A DNA stretch of 10,188 bases, taken from assembly GCA_023259235.1 (NCBI GenBank), contig JAHFQQ010000116.1, forward strand, positions 1 to 10,188, in the 5' to 3' direction. The notes beneath the pieces are model-generated. The model worked only from the letters and a program-made list of their open reading frames with translations. It did not search any database and was not told where the DNA came from. How positions within the stretch are numbered: the first letter of the stretch is position 1; every line of letters begins with the position of its first letter. The DNA is from Polaromonas sp. (GTDB taxonomy: Bacteria > Pseudomonadota > Gammaproteobacteria > Burkholderiales > Burkholderiaceae_C). This document shows, piece by piece, positions 1-6,320 of the stretch. The translations under genes and the position numbers were made by a program.

Positions 1-2427
1 GACGATGCGTTCCGTCTCGAGCATCTCACCGTCCGGCCCGGCCTTGCGCTCCTTGAACACGGCCACCAGCGCCATTTCGCGGTCGTAGTCGATCAGCGTG
101 AAACGCGCCAGCATGGATGGCGGCAGAGCAACAAGAGACGATACAAAGCGGAAATAGCGGCTCTCGGGCGAGAGGTGTTGCACCAGGTCCTCCAGCATGT
201 GCGCGTCGGTGGGGTGGATCGGGCGCACGACGTACTCGCCGCCACCGCTCAGCGGCCAGACCTGCTCATAGCGGGCTGGATACGGCAGGATGGCCAGGTG
301 GTTGTAGTTCTTTTCGTGGCCAGCGGCCGCTTGCGGCGCGTGGTCGATGACGATGCGTGCATCTACCGCGACGGCTCCCGACTCGTCAACGATGATCGGA
401 TTGATGTCCATCTCGCGCAGTTGGGGCAGCTCGCACACCATTTCCGAAACCCGCAGCAGCACCTGCTCCAGCGCGTCCATGTCGACTGCAGTGGCACCGC
501 GCCATTCACCCAGCGTCTCCGCGACGCGTGCGCGCTCGATCAGGCGGCGCGCCAGGAACCGGTTCAGCGGCGGCAACTCCATGGCGCGATCGTCAATCAG
601 CTCGATCATGGTGCCGCCGGCACCGAACGTAATCACCGGGCCAAACGGATCGTCGGTAACCAGGCCGATGCAGATTTCGCGGCCGCGCCGGTCGCGCGCC
701 ATGTTCTGGACGGTCACGCCGCTGATGCGCGCGTTGGGCATGAGGCGCGTGACACGCTGCATCATGTCGGTGAAAGTATCCCGCGCGCCAGTGCCGTTCA
801 TGACGTTGAGCGCCACCCCCTGCACATCCGATTTGTGGTTGATGTCCGGCGAATCGATCTTGAGCGCCACCGGGAAGCGCAGTTGCGTGGCGATCATCAT
901 CGCCTCGTTGGCGCTGCGCGCAAGGATGGTCTTGGTGACCGGAATATGAAACGCCGCGAGCAGTGTCTTGGACTCCATCTCGGTCAGCACCTTGCGGCGT
1001 TCCGCCAGCACACTCTCGATAACCAGCCGTGCTCCCTCGATATCCGGCTTGGCCAGCGCGGACAGGGGCGGCGGGGTTTGCTGCAGCAGCTGCTGGTTTT
1101 GGTAGAAGGAGGCAATGTTGCCAAAGGCCCCCACGGCTGCCTCGGGTGTCCGGAAACTGGGAATGGCCGCCGCGTTGAGAATGCCCCGTCCCGCCACCAC
1201 CGTGGTATCGCCCATCCAGCACGCCAGCAGCGGTTTGCCGATTGCTCGCTTGACCCCGGCCAGCGCATGCGCCACCGCCGCGGCATCAGCGCCAGCCTTG
1301 GGTGAATAGATCGCCAGCACGCCGTCAATCTGGGCGTCTCTGCCAGCCGTTTCAATGGCCGCCTGAAAGTGTTCAGGGCCGGCGTCTTCCGACAGGTCGA
1401 TCAGGTCCGACAGGGAAGCCAGCTCGGGCAGCCGCGGCTTGAGGGCGCTGACAGACTCAGGCGAGAGTCTTCCGAGCTGCAGATGGATTTCATTGACCCA
1501 GTCGGCCGCCAGCACGCCGGGCCCGCCGCCGTTGGTGACAATGGCCAGGCGCTTGCCCACCGGCCGGTAGCGCGAAGCCAGGCATTTGGCCGCCGAAAAG
1601 AGTTCCACGAAAGAGCGCACCCGCACTGCGCCGGCCCGGCGCAGTGCGGCGTCAAACACATCGTCGCTGCCAACAATGGCCCCGCTGTGGGTCTGCGCAG
1701 CCTCGTTGCCTGCCGGCTTGCGGCCCGCCTTGAGCACCACCACCGGCTTCGCGCTCGCTGCCATGCGCAGCGCGCTCATGAAGTGGCGGGCATTGGAGAT
1801 GCCTTCCAGATAGACGACGATGCTTTGGGTTTGCGCATCGTTGGCCAGAAAATCGAGCACCTGGGCAATGTCCACGGCGGAGTTGGGGCCGAGGGAAACG
1901 ACCGACGAGAACCCCACCGCGTTGCCGCGGGCCCAGTCGAGTATCGAGGCGGTCAGCGCCCCCGACTGGGAGACCAGGGCCAGCGGTCCGGCCTTGGCGA
2001 GCGACCCGGCCGCGCTGGCATTGAGCTGCAATGACGGGCGCTGCAGGCCCAGGCCGTTCGGGCCGAGCAGAAACATGCCTTCGCGGCGTGCAATCTTCTT
2101 GAAGCCATCGGCCATGTCGGCGTCGATGCCGCTGGAGATCACCAGCGCAGCGCGACAGCTCATGCGGCCCGCAATCTCCAGTGCGGCAGCGACATCCTGC
2201 GGCGGCAGTGCAATGATGGCCAAGTCAGCCCGCGTCTGCGCCAGATCCCCCAGCGTACCGCTGGTATGGATGTCCAGAAACGCCAGCGTACCGCTGAACC
2301 GCTGGGCGCGCAGGGCCTGGTGCAGGGCCTTTGCCTGGGTGGTCTGCGCGGTTACGTCGTCGGCCTGGCCGGCAAAAACCACAATTGACGCGGGGCTGAA
2401 AAGCGGGGTGAGGTAGTGTTTGTCCAT
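1..2427 (-). CDS. Pat/PatZ-like protein: NDP-forming acyl-CoA synthetase fused to GNAT acetyltransferase (3' end cut by window)
   Basis: One open frame of 809 codons runs from the ATG at 2427 off the left edge, so the C-terminus is missing. Domain order is visible. A CoA-binding Rossmann-like domain covers about 1-140 (LGPNGLGL at 121-128), and a succinyl-CoA-ligase-like domain about 145-290 (SQSGA at 153-157, THSGAIVGSD at 246-255). An ATP-grasp domain covers about 470-700 (DINPIIV at 674-680), and a GNAT domain begins near 731 (YVVRPIHPTD) and is truncated. Known members with this layout acetylate lysines of metabolic enzymes such as acetyl-CoA synthetase, using acetyl-CoA in the cytoplasm. 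Full-length members are about 890-910 residues, so roughly 90-100 are lost here. The start is supported by AGGA (2437-2440 on the minus strand) 9 nt upstream. The synthetase half keeps the histidine (H247) at the phosphohistidine position. It could instead be a working acyl-CoA synthetase, and its substrate cannot be read from sequence. It is probably cotranscribed with the FMN reductase upstream. Confidence 0.9.
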   Translation of the reverse strand, partial: MDKHYLTPLFSPASIVVFAGQADDVTAQTTQAKALHQALRAQRFSGTLAFLDIHTSGTLGDLAQTRADLAIIALPPQDVAAALEIAGRMSCRAALVISSGIDADMADGFKKIARREGMFLLGPNGLGLQRPSLQLNASAAGSLAKAGPLALVSQSGALTASILDWARGNAVGFSSVVSLGPNSAVDIAQVLDFLANDAQTQSIVVYLEGISNARHFMSALRMAASAKPVVVLKAGRKPAGNEAAQTHSGAIVGSDDVFDAALRRAGAVRVRSFVELFSAAKCLASRYRPVGKRLAIVTNGGGPGVLAADWVNEIHLQLGRLSPESVSALKPRLPELASLSDLIDLSEDAGPEHFQAAIETAGRDAQIDGVLAIYSPKAGADAAAVAHALAGVKRAIGKPLLACWMGDTTVVAGRGILNAAAIPSFRTPEAAVGAFGNIASFYQNQQLLQQTPPPLSALAKPDIEGARLVIESVLAERRKVLTEMESKTLLAAFHIPVTKTILARSANEAMMIATQLRFPVALKIDSPDINHKSDVQGVALNVMNGTGARDTFTDMMQRVTRLMPNARISGVTVQNMARDRRGREICIGLVTDDPFGPVITFGAGGTMIELIDDRAMELPPLNRFLARRLIERARVAETLGEWRGATAVDMDALEQVLLRVSEMVCELPQLREMDINPIIVDESGAVAVDARIVIDHAPQAAAGHEKNYNHLAILPYPARYEQVWPLSGGGEYVVRPIHPTDAHMLEDLVQHLSPESRYFRFVSSLVALPPSMLARFTLIDYDREMALVAVFKERKAGPDGEMLETERIV

Positions 2428-2548
2428 ATTCCATTTTCCTGGAAGCAGGGAGAGGGTGCGCTAGATCGGATCGCCAAAGGAACCGGATTCCAGCCTTTGA
2501 TTTTTATACGCTACAAAGATCATGGCAAATATTGGTGGCGCTGGCTAC

Positions 2549-3127
2549 TCACTCCGCCAGACGCCTCGCGGCAAATAGCACCTGGTCAATCACCGCCTGC
2601 ACATTGTCGCGATGGCTGTCGTCAAGCAGCCGGCCGGCCGCGTCAAACGCTTCGCCGGCGCGGACCAACGCAAAGGCTCTGGGTGCGACCCAGCATTGCG
2701 CGTTGAGCAGCAGCGGCACCAGATGGCTTTGCGAGCGCAGGCCGCCCAAGGCGCCAGGCGAGGCGCTGAGCACCCCCACGACCTTGCCGCTGAAGGACTT
2801 GAAGCCATCGAGCCAGTCCGGGTCGCTCTTGACCGGGCTGGAGGCCCAGTCGATGGTGTTCTTTAGCAGCGCTGTGTAGCTGCCGTTGTATTCGGGCGAG
2901 CAGATGATCCAGGCCGGATGCTCGTACATCAGTTGCTTGAGCCGCATCACGTCGGCTGGCGTGCCTTTGGCTTCCAGGTCGGCGTTGTACATCGGGATGT
3001 CAAAGTCAGCCAGTTCAATGTGGCTGACCTCGGCGCCGCTGGCCCGCGCCAGCGCTGCGGCAATGTGGGCCAGTTTGCGGTTGAAGGAGTTCAGGCGCGT
3101 GCTGCCGGCAAAAATGAGAAGCTTCAT
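2549..3127 (-). CDS. NADPH-dependent FMN reductase family protein (flavodoxin-like quinone/azo/chromate reductase type)
   Basis: This 192-residue protein has the usual length and motifs of the NADPH-dependent FMN reductase family (ChrR/YieF/ArsH-like). The N-terminal phosphate loop GSTRLNSFNRKLA (8-20) binds the FMN phosphate. SPEYNGSYTALLKNTIDW (77-94) is the family signature near the isoalloxazine ring. GALGGLRS (125-132) matches the usual third segment. Such cytoplasmic flavoproteins transfer two electrons from NAD(P)H to quinones, azo dyes or chromate; the substrate cannot be told from sequence. The ATG at 3127 gives the canonical MKLLIFAGS start, although no clear Shine-Dalgarno precedes it. 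The stop lies 121 bp before the Pat-like gene on the same strand, so a shared transcript is plausible. That gap contains an A/T-rich stretch (near 2505-2520) that could hold a separate promoter for the downstream gene. Confidence 0.9.
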   Translation of the reverse strand: MKLLIFAGSTRLNSFNRKLAHIAAALARASGAEVSHIELADFDIPMYNADLEAKGTPADVMRLKQLMYEHPAWIICSPEYNGSYTALLKNTIDWASSPVKSDPDWLDGFKSFSGKVVGVLSASPGALGGLRSQSHLVPLLLNAQCWVAPRAFALVRAGEAFDAAGRLLDDSHRDNVQAVIDQVLFAARRLAE

Positions 3128-3262
3128 AGCGCTATTGTGGCTTGCGCGGAGTGCAGCATCGCGTCCTCAGCGCACGGGCCGCAGGTGCGCCGCATTTGGC
3201 GGTGCGTTCCAGGCGAGCGTCGCGTCAGGAGATTCGCTGCATTTTCAAGACTTTTTGGCATC

Positions 3263-3305
3263 CAGTCCATATGCCACCTGCGTAGATAGCTATTATAATC
3301 ATAGC
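3263..3305 (+). repeat. Interspersed intergenic element, copy 1
   Basis: The element reads CAGTCCATATG (3263-3273), 15 unrelated bases, then GCTATTATAATCATAGC (3289-3305). The last part is a GCTAT/ATAGC inverted repeat around a 7 nt A/T-rich loop. A second copy with identical spacing lies at 7822-7864; by eye the two agree at 29 of 43 positions, concentrated in the two end blocks. A/T-rich GCTATT...ATAGC palindromes between genes fit my recollection of Comamonadaceae genomes, which is not verified. Whether it acts as a promoter, a protein site or a passive repeat is unknown. Confidence 0.5.
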
Positions 3306-3338
3306 ATACAGCAGATGTGGAGTCGCGCCGCAGGTGGC
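3273..3338. repeat. Perfect 10 bp inverted repeat enclosing an A/T-rich core
   Basis: The left arm GCCACCTGCG (3273-3282) is the exact reverse complement of the right arm CGCAGGTGGC (3329-3338), 46 bp apart. The enclosed segment carries the smaller GCTAT/ATAGC hairpin of the intergenic element (3289-3305). It could be a cruciform-prone structure, a paired binding site or chance; a 10 bp perfect match at this distance is not rare in 10 kb of sequence. Confidence 0.4.
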
Positions 3339-3377
3339 GGGCGCCATGGCACGGCGCAGCACAAATGAGGCCTTGCC

Positions 3378-3386
3378 TGATAAAAT
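3378..3386 (+). promoter_or_regulatory. Candidate extended -10 promoter for the mnmG-rsmG unit
   Basis: TGATAAAAT is an extended -10 element (TGn followed by TAAAAT) placed 156 bp before the mnmG start. No recognisable -35 sits 17 bp upstream (AGCACA at 3358-3363), which is tolerable for an extended -10. The site lies inside a small palindrome, CTGAT-AAA-ATCAG (3377-3389). A repressor binding that symmetry would block the promoter, but this is inference only. Confidence 0.45.
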
Positions 3387-3395
3387 CAGCCCTTT

Positions 3396-3408
3396 TGTCC
3401 CGGGGACA
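3396..3408. promoter_or_regulatory. 13 bp palindrome at the expected mnmG transcription start
   Basis: TGTCCC-G-GGGACA is a perfect 6+1+6 palindrome that begins 10 bp after the candidate -10. It therefore overlaps or closely follows the expected start of transcription. It could be an operator or a hairpin at the 5' end of the mRNA. I do not recognise the binding protein. Confidence 0.35.
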
Positions 3409-3531
3409 GACAGGCTTTGGGCGTCCTGCACCCATTCCTGTGCCAGCCGGCAGACCTGCCCGGCCCAAGTCAGCGTCAGCATCGGGCAGTTCCATGGCGT
3501 ACGGGCATCTGGCCTGAGGGCCGCTTTATTG

Positions 3532-3538
3532 AAGGAGG
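3532..3538 (+). promoter_or_regulatory. Ribosome binding site of mnmG
   Basis: AAGGAGG lies 4 nt before the ATG at 3543. It decides against the in-frame upstream ATG at 3417, which would add 42 residues that do not resemble any MnmG N-terminus. Confidence 0.8.
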
Positions 3539-3542
3539 CGTG

Positions 3543-5540
3543 ATGCACTCGCCTTATACATACCCGCAAGAATTTGACGTCATCGTGGTTGGCGGTGGCC
3601 ATGCCGGCACCGAGGCCGCACTGGCTGCCGCCCGCATGGGTTGCAAGACGCTGCTCTTGAGCCACAACATCGAGACGCTCGGCCAGATGAGTTGCAACCC
3701 GTCGATTGGCGGCATCGGCAAGGGCCATCTGGTCAAGGAGGTCGATGCCATGGGCGGTGCGATGGCGCTGGCCACCGACGAGGGCGGCATCCAGTTTCGC
3801 ATTCTCAACAGTTCCAAGGGCCCGGCGGTGCGCGCCACCCGGGCGCAGGCGGACCGCATTTTGTACAAGGCGGCGATACGCCGCAGGCTGGAGAACCAGC
3901 CCAATCTGTGGCTGTTCCAGCAGGCCGTCGATGATCTGATGCTCGAAGGCGAGCGCGTGGTCGGCGCGGTGACGCAGGTCGGCATCAGGTTCCGCTCGCA
4001 CACCGTGGTGCTCACGGCCGGGACTTTCCTGGACGGAAAGATCCATGTGGGCCTGAATAATTACCCAGCGGGCCGGGCGGGCGATCCGCCGGCGGTGGCC
4101 CTCAGCAGCCGCCTGAAGGAACTCAGGCTACCGCAGGGCCGGCTGAAAACCGGCACACCACCGCGCATTGACGGCCGCTCGATCGACTTCAGCAAATGCC
4201 AGATGCAGCCGGGCGACGGCATGCCGGGCGGCGTGGAAGGGCCGGTTCCGGTTTTCAGCTTCATGGGCGGCGGCATTGCGCACCCACGGCAAATACCGTG
4301 CTGGATCACCCACACCAACGCACGCACACACGACATCATTCGTTCCGGCTTTGACCGCAGCCCGATGTTTACCGGCAGGATTGACGGCGTGGGCCCGCGC
4401 TACTGCCCGAGCGTTGAGGACAAGATCAACCGCTTTGCCGACAAGGAGAGCCACCAGATTTTCCTCGAACCGGAAGGCCTGACCACCCACGAAATTTACC
4501 CCAACGGAATCTCGACCAGCCTGCCGTTTGACATTCAGTACGCGCTGGTGCGCTCGATGGCTGGTATGGAAAACGCCCACATCCTGCGGCCCGGGTATGC
4601 GATCGAATACGACTATTTCGACCCGCGCGCGCTGAAAGCCAGCTTTGAAACACGCGCGATCAGCGGCTTGTTTTTTGCCGGGCAAATCAACGGTACCACC
4701 GGCTACGAAGAAGCCGCCGCCCAGGGCCTGTTTGCCGGCGTCAATGCCGCTCTGCAGTGCCAAGGCAAGGAGGCCTGGTTGCCCGGGCGTGACGAAGCTT
4801 ACTTGGGCGTGCTGGTCGATGACCTGATTACCAAGGGGGTGACCGAGCCTTACCGCATGTTTACCAGCAGGGCCGAGTTTCGACTGATGCTGCGTGAAGA
4901 CAACGCCGACATGCGGCTGACCGAAAAGGGCAGGGAGCTGGGGCTGGTGGATGACGCGCGCTGGGACGCGTTCAACCGCAAGCGCGACATTGTTTCACGT
5001 GAAACAGAGCGCCTGCGTTCCCTCTGGATCAACCCCGACAATCTGCCGGCGACCGAGGCCGAACGGGTACTGGGAAAGACCATCGAGCACGAGTACAACC
5101 TGCTCGATTTGCTGCGTCGTCCCGATGTGAACTACGCCGCGCTGATGTCGCTCGATGGCGGCAAATACGCCAATGCAGAACTGCAGGGGAATGTTCCAGG
5201 TGAACCCGCCCTGTCGGCGGACTTGGCCAAAAGCGTGATTGAACAACTCGAAATCACCGCCAGGTACTCCGGCTACATCGACCAGCAAAAAATCGAGGTG
5301 GAACGCGCCGCCCACTATGAACACCTCCGGTTGCCCGCCGATCTGGACTATCTGCAGGTGACGGCCCTGAGCTTTGAAGCCCGCCAAACGCTGGCCAGAC
5401 ATCGCCCCGAAACACTGGGCATCGCGTCGCGCATTTCGGGCATCACGCCGGCAACCGTCTCGCTGCTGCTGGTTCATCTGAAAAAGCACTTGTGGAGAGC
5501 CACGCTCGCCTCGCCGCCCGCAACGCAGGCCAATCCCTGA
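3543..5540 (+). CDS. mnmG: tRNA uridine-5-carboxymethylaminomethyl modification enzyme MnmG (GidA)
   Basis: This 665-residue protein has the full-length MnmG profile. With MnmE it installs the 5-carboxymethylaminomethyl group on wobble uridine 34 of certain tRNAs, using FAD, glycine or ammonium, and methylene-tetrahydrofolate. The FAD-binding dinucleotide fold GGGHAGTEAA is at 17-26. QMSCNPSIGGIGKGHL (48-63) is the first strongly conserved family motif and contains a conserved cysteine. CQINGT-type core sequence appears as GQINGTTGYEEAAAQG (380-395), and EPYRMFTSRAEFRLMLREDNAD (445-466) is the tRNA-proximal signature. The helical C-terminal domain that contacts MnmE ends with a short, divergent proline-rich tail. 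The start follows the strong AAGGAGG. Codons 483-488 (I-V-S-R-E-T) encode a perfect parS centromere site on the DNA. The stop overlaps the rsmG start by 1 nt. Confidence 0.98.
   Translation: MHSPYTYPQEFDVIVVGGGHAGTEAALAAARMGCKTLLLSHNIETLGQMSCNPSIGGIGKGHLVKEVDAMGGAMALATDEGGIQFRILNSSKGPAVRATRAQADRILYKAAIRRRLENQPNLWLFQQAVDDLMLEGERVVGAVTQVGIRFRSHTVVLTAGTFLDGKIHVGLNNYPAGRAGDPPAVALSSRLKELRLPQGRLKTGTPPRIDGRSIDFSKCQMQPGDGMPGGVEGPVPVFSFMGGGIAHPRQIPCWITHTNARTHDIIRSGFDRSPMFTGRIDGVGPRYCPSVEDKINRFADKESHQIFLEPEGLTTHEIYPNGISTSLPFDIQYALVRSMAGMENAHILRPGYAIEYDYFDPRALKASFETRAISGLFFAGQINGTTGYEEAAAQGLFAGVNAALQCQGKEAWLPGRDEAYLGVLVDDLITKGVTEPYRMFTSRAEFRLMLREDNADMRLTEKGRELGLVDDARWDAFNRKRDIVSRETERLRSLWINPDNLPATEAERVLGKTIEHEYNLLDLLRRPDVNYAALMSLDGGKYANAELQGNVPGEPALSADLAKSVIEQLEITARYSGYIDQQKIEVERAAHYEHLRLPADLDYLQVTALSFEARQTLARHRPETLGIASRISGITPATVSLLLVHLKKHLWRATLASPPATQANP
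4991..5006. promoter_or_regulatory. parS: parS centromere site, perfect canonical palindrome, inside mnmG
   Basis: TGTTTCACGTGAAACA is identical to the canonical chromosomal parS recognised by Spo0J/ParB proteins of many bacteria. It is a perfect 16 bp palindrome. It lies within mnmG codons 483-488, about 3.5 kb upstream of parB and 2 kb upstream of parA. ParB loads here in its CTP-bound form, spreads along flanking DNA and is acted on by ParA to move the origin region. Confidence 0.95.
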
Positions 5541-6217
5541 TGAGCATTGATGAAACGGACCTGTCTGCCAGGTTAAGGGGCGGTCTGGCGGCGTTGCACC
5601 TGGACCTGGACGACCAGCAGGTCAGCCAGTTGCTTGCCTACCTGGACCTGATCGCCAAATGGACCAAAGTGTATAACCTGACCGCTGTGCGCGACCCCGC
5701 AGAAATGCTGACCCACCACCTGCTCGACAGTCTGGCGGCTGTTCCACATCTGCGGCGCCACCTGCAGCAAGCCGGTCTGGAGCAGGGCAGCAAATTACTC
5801 GACGTCGGGTCAGGCGCCGGGCTGCCCGGCGTCGTGGTCGCCATCTGCTGCCCGCACGTTGTCGTGACCTGCGTGGATGCCGTCGCCAAAAAAGCCGCCT
5901 TCATCAAGCAGGCTGCGCTGGCGCTGGCGCTTCCCAATCTGACGGGGCTGCAGGCACGGGTGGAAACCATGACCCAGCCATTCGATATTGTGTGCTCCAG
6001 GGCATTTGCCTCGCTGGCCGATTTCACTGCATGGTCAGGCAACGCACTGGCGCCGACCGGCGTCTGGATGGCCATGAAAGGCAGGTACCCGACAGAGGAA
6101 ATAACAGCACTTCCCGCAAGCGTGATGGTGTTTCACGTGGAACATCTGGCCGTCCCCGGCCTGGACGCCGAGCGTTGCATCGTCTGGATGCGCCCGGTAC
6201 GCCAGCCAGGCCAGTGA
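5540..6217 (+). CDS. rsmG: 16S rRNA (guanine(527)-N7)-methyltransferase RsmG (GidB)
   Basis: This 225-residue class I SAM-dependent methyltransferase makes m7G527 in 16S rRNA; loss of the modification in other bacteria gives low-level streptomycin resistance. Visible features are the N-terminal WTKVYNLTAVRDP (41-53) and THHLLDSLA (58-66), the SAM-binding loop LLDVGSGAGLPG (86-97), the acidic motif II residue in CVDAVAKKAAF (111-121), and the conserved SRAFASLADF (153-162). AMKGRYPTEE (178-187) is the usual late motif. The ATG at 5540 shares TGATG with the mnmG stop, which suggests translational coupling. An in-frame ATG at 5492 would overlap mnmG by 49 nt and add 16 unlikely residues. Near the C-terminus, codons 197-202 (VFHVEH) encode a variant parS on the DNA. 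The pairing with mnmG is the classical gidAB arrangement. Confidence 0.97.
   Translation: MSIDETDLSARLRGGLAALHLDLDDQQVSQLLAYLDLIAKWTKVYNLTAVRDPAEMLTHHLLDSLAAVPHLRRHLQQAGLEQGSKLLDVGSGAGLPGVVVAICCPHVVVTCVDAVAKKAAFIKQAALALALPNLTGLQARVETMTQPFDIVCSRAFASLADFTAWSGNALAPTGVWMAMKGRYPTEEITALPASVMVFHVEHLAVPGLDAERCIVWMRPVRQPGQ
6129..6144 (-). promoter_or_regulatory. parS: parS centromere site, asymmetric variant, inside rsmG
   Basis: The plus strand reads TGTTTCACGTGGAACA, one change from the perfect palindrome. On the minus strand this is TGTTCCACGTGAAACA, which fits the known degenerate consensus TGTTNCACGTGAAACA. The central CACGTG is intact. It is embedded in rsmG codons 197-202, about 1.1 kb from the mnmG site and 0.9 kb upstream of parA. 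Two nearby sites are typical of a chromosomal parS cluster. Confidence 0.88.
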
Positions 6218-6309
6218 AACGCGCCATACTTTGCAAATCAGCGGGTATCTCCGGCGGCCAGCAAAATCCCGGCGGCCCGCACTGACGTAAACTCAAGACC
6301 TCAATTCTC

Positions 6310-6315
6310 GGGAGG
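6310..6315 (+). promoter_or_regulatory. Ribosome binding site of the LysE-family gene
   Basis: GGGAGG lies 5 nt before the ATG at 6321 and fixes the start of the exporter. It is one of only two strong Shine-Dalgarno sequences in the plus-strand cluster; the other serves mnmG. Confidence 0.75.
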
Positions 6316-6320
6316 TTTTC

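Larger units (their letters stand above)
3128..3542. other. Divergent intergenic region between FMN reductase and mnmG
   Basis: This 415 bp spacer separates two outward-facing transcription units, and I see no credible gene in it. It holds, left to right, a 43 bp intergenic element with an A/T-rich core (3263-3305), a 10 bp inverted repeat bracketing that core (arms 3273-3282 and 3329-3338), a candidate extended -10 promoter (3378-3386), a 13 bp palindrome just after it (3396-3408), and the mnmG ribosome binding site (3532-3538). The core contains ATTATAAT, so a TATAAT reads on both strands, but neither direction has a good -35 at 16-18 bp. The FMN reductase promoter is therefore not identified. 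I saw no DnaA box resembling TTATCCACA, so there is no support for an origin here, although mnmG adjoins oriC in many bacteria. Confidence 0.7.

Noticed and set aside
175..1305. Long plus-strand open frame of 376 codons
   Set aside because: It is antisense to the Pat-like gene, has Arg/His/Ala-rich low-similarity composition typical of a GC-rich shadow frame, and shows no recognisable domain.
3417..3542. N-terminal extension of mnmG from the ATG at 3417
   Set aside because: AAGGAGG immediately before 3543 and the family-typical N-terminus at 3543 argue for the shorter protein.
3128..3542. Possible replication origin next to mnmG
   Set aside because: No DnaA-box cluster or A/T-rich unwinding region is visible, and neither dnaA nor rpmH is present in the window.
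3225..4046. Minus-strand open frame of 273 codons overlapping the start of mnmG
   Set aside because: It is a shadow of mnmG and its leader; the composition is unconvincing and mnmG is certain on the other strand.
5740..5747. parS half-site TGTTCCAC in rsmG
   Set aside because: The second half does not match and the CACGTG centre is broken; it is a chance half-match.
6251..6277. 9 bp direct repeat CCGGCGGCC (6251-6259 and 6269-6277) between rsmG and the exporter gene
   Set aside because: It is short and GC-rich and forms no hairpin or terminator; in this composition it is likely chance.
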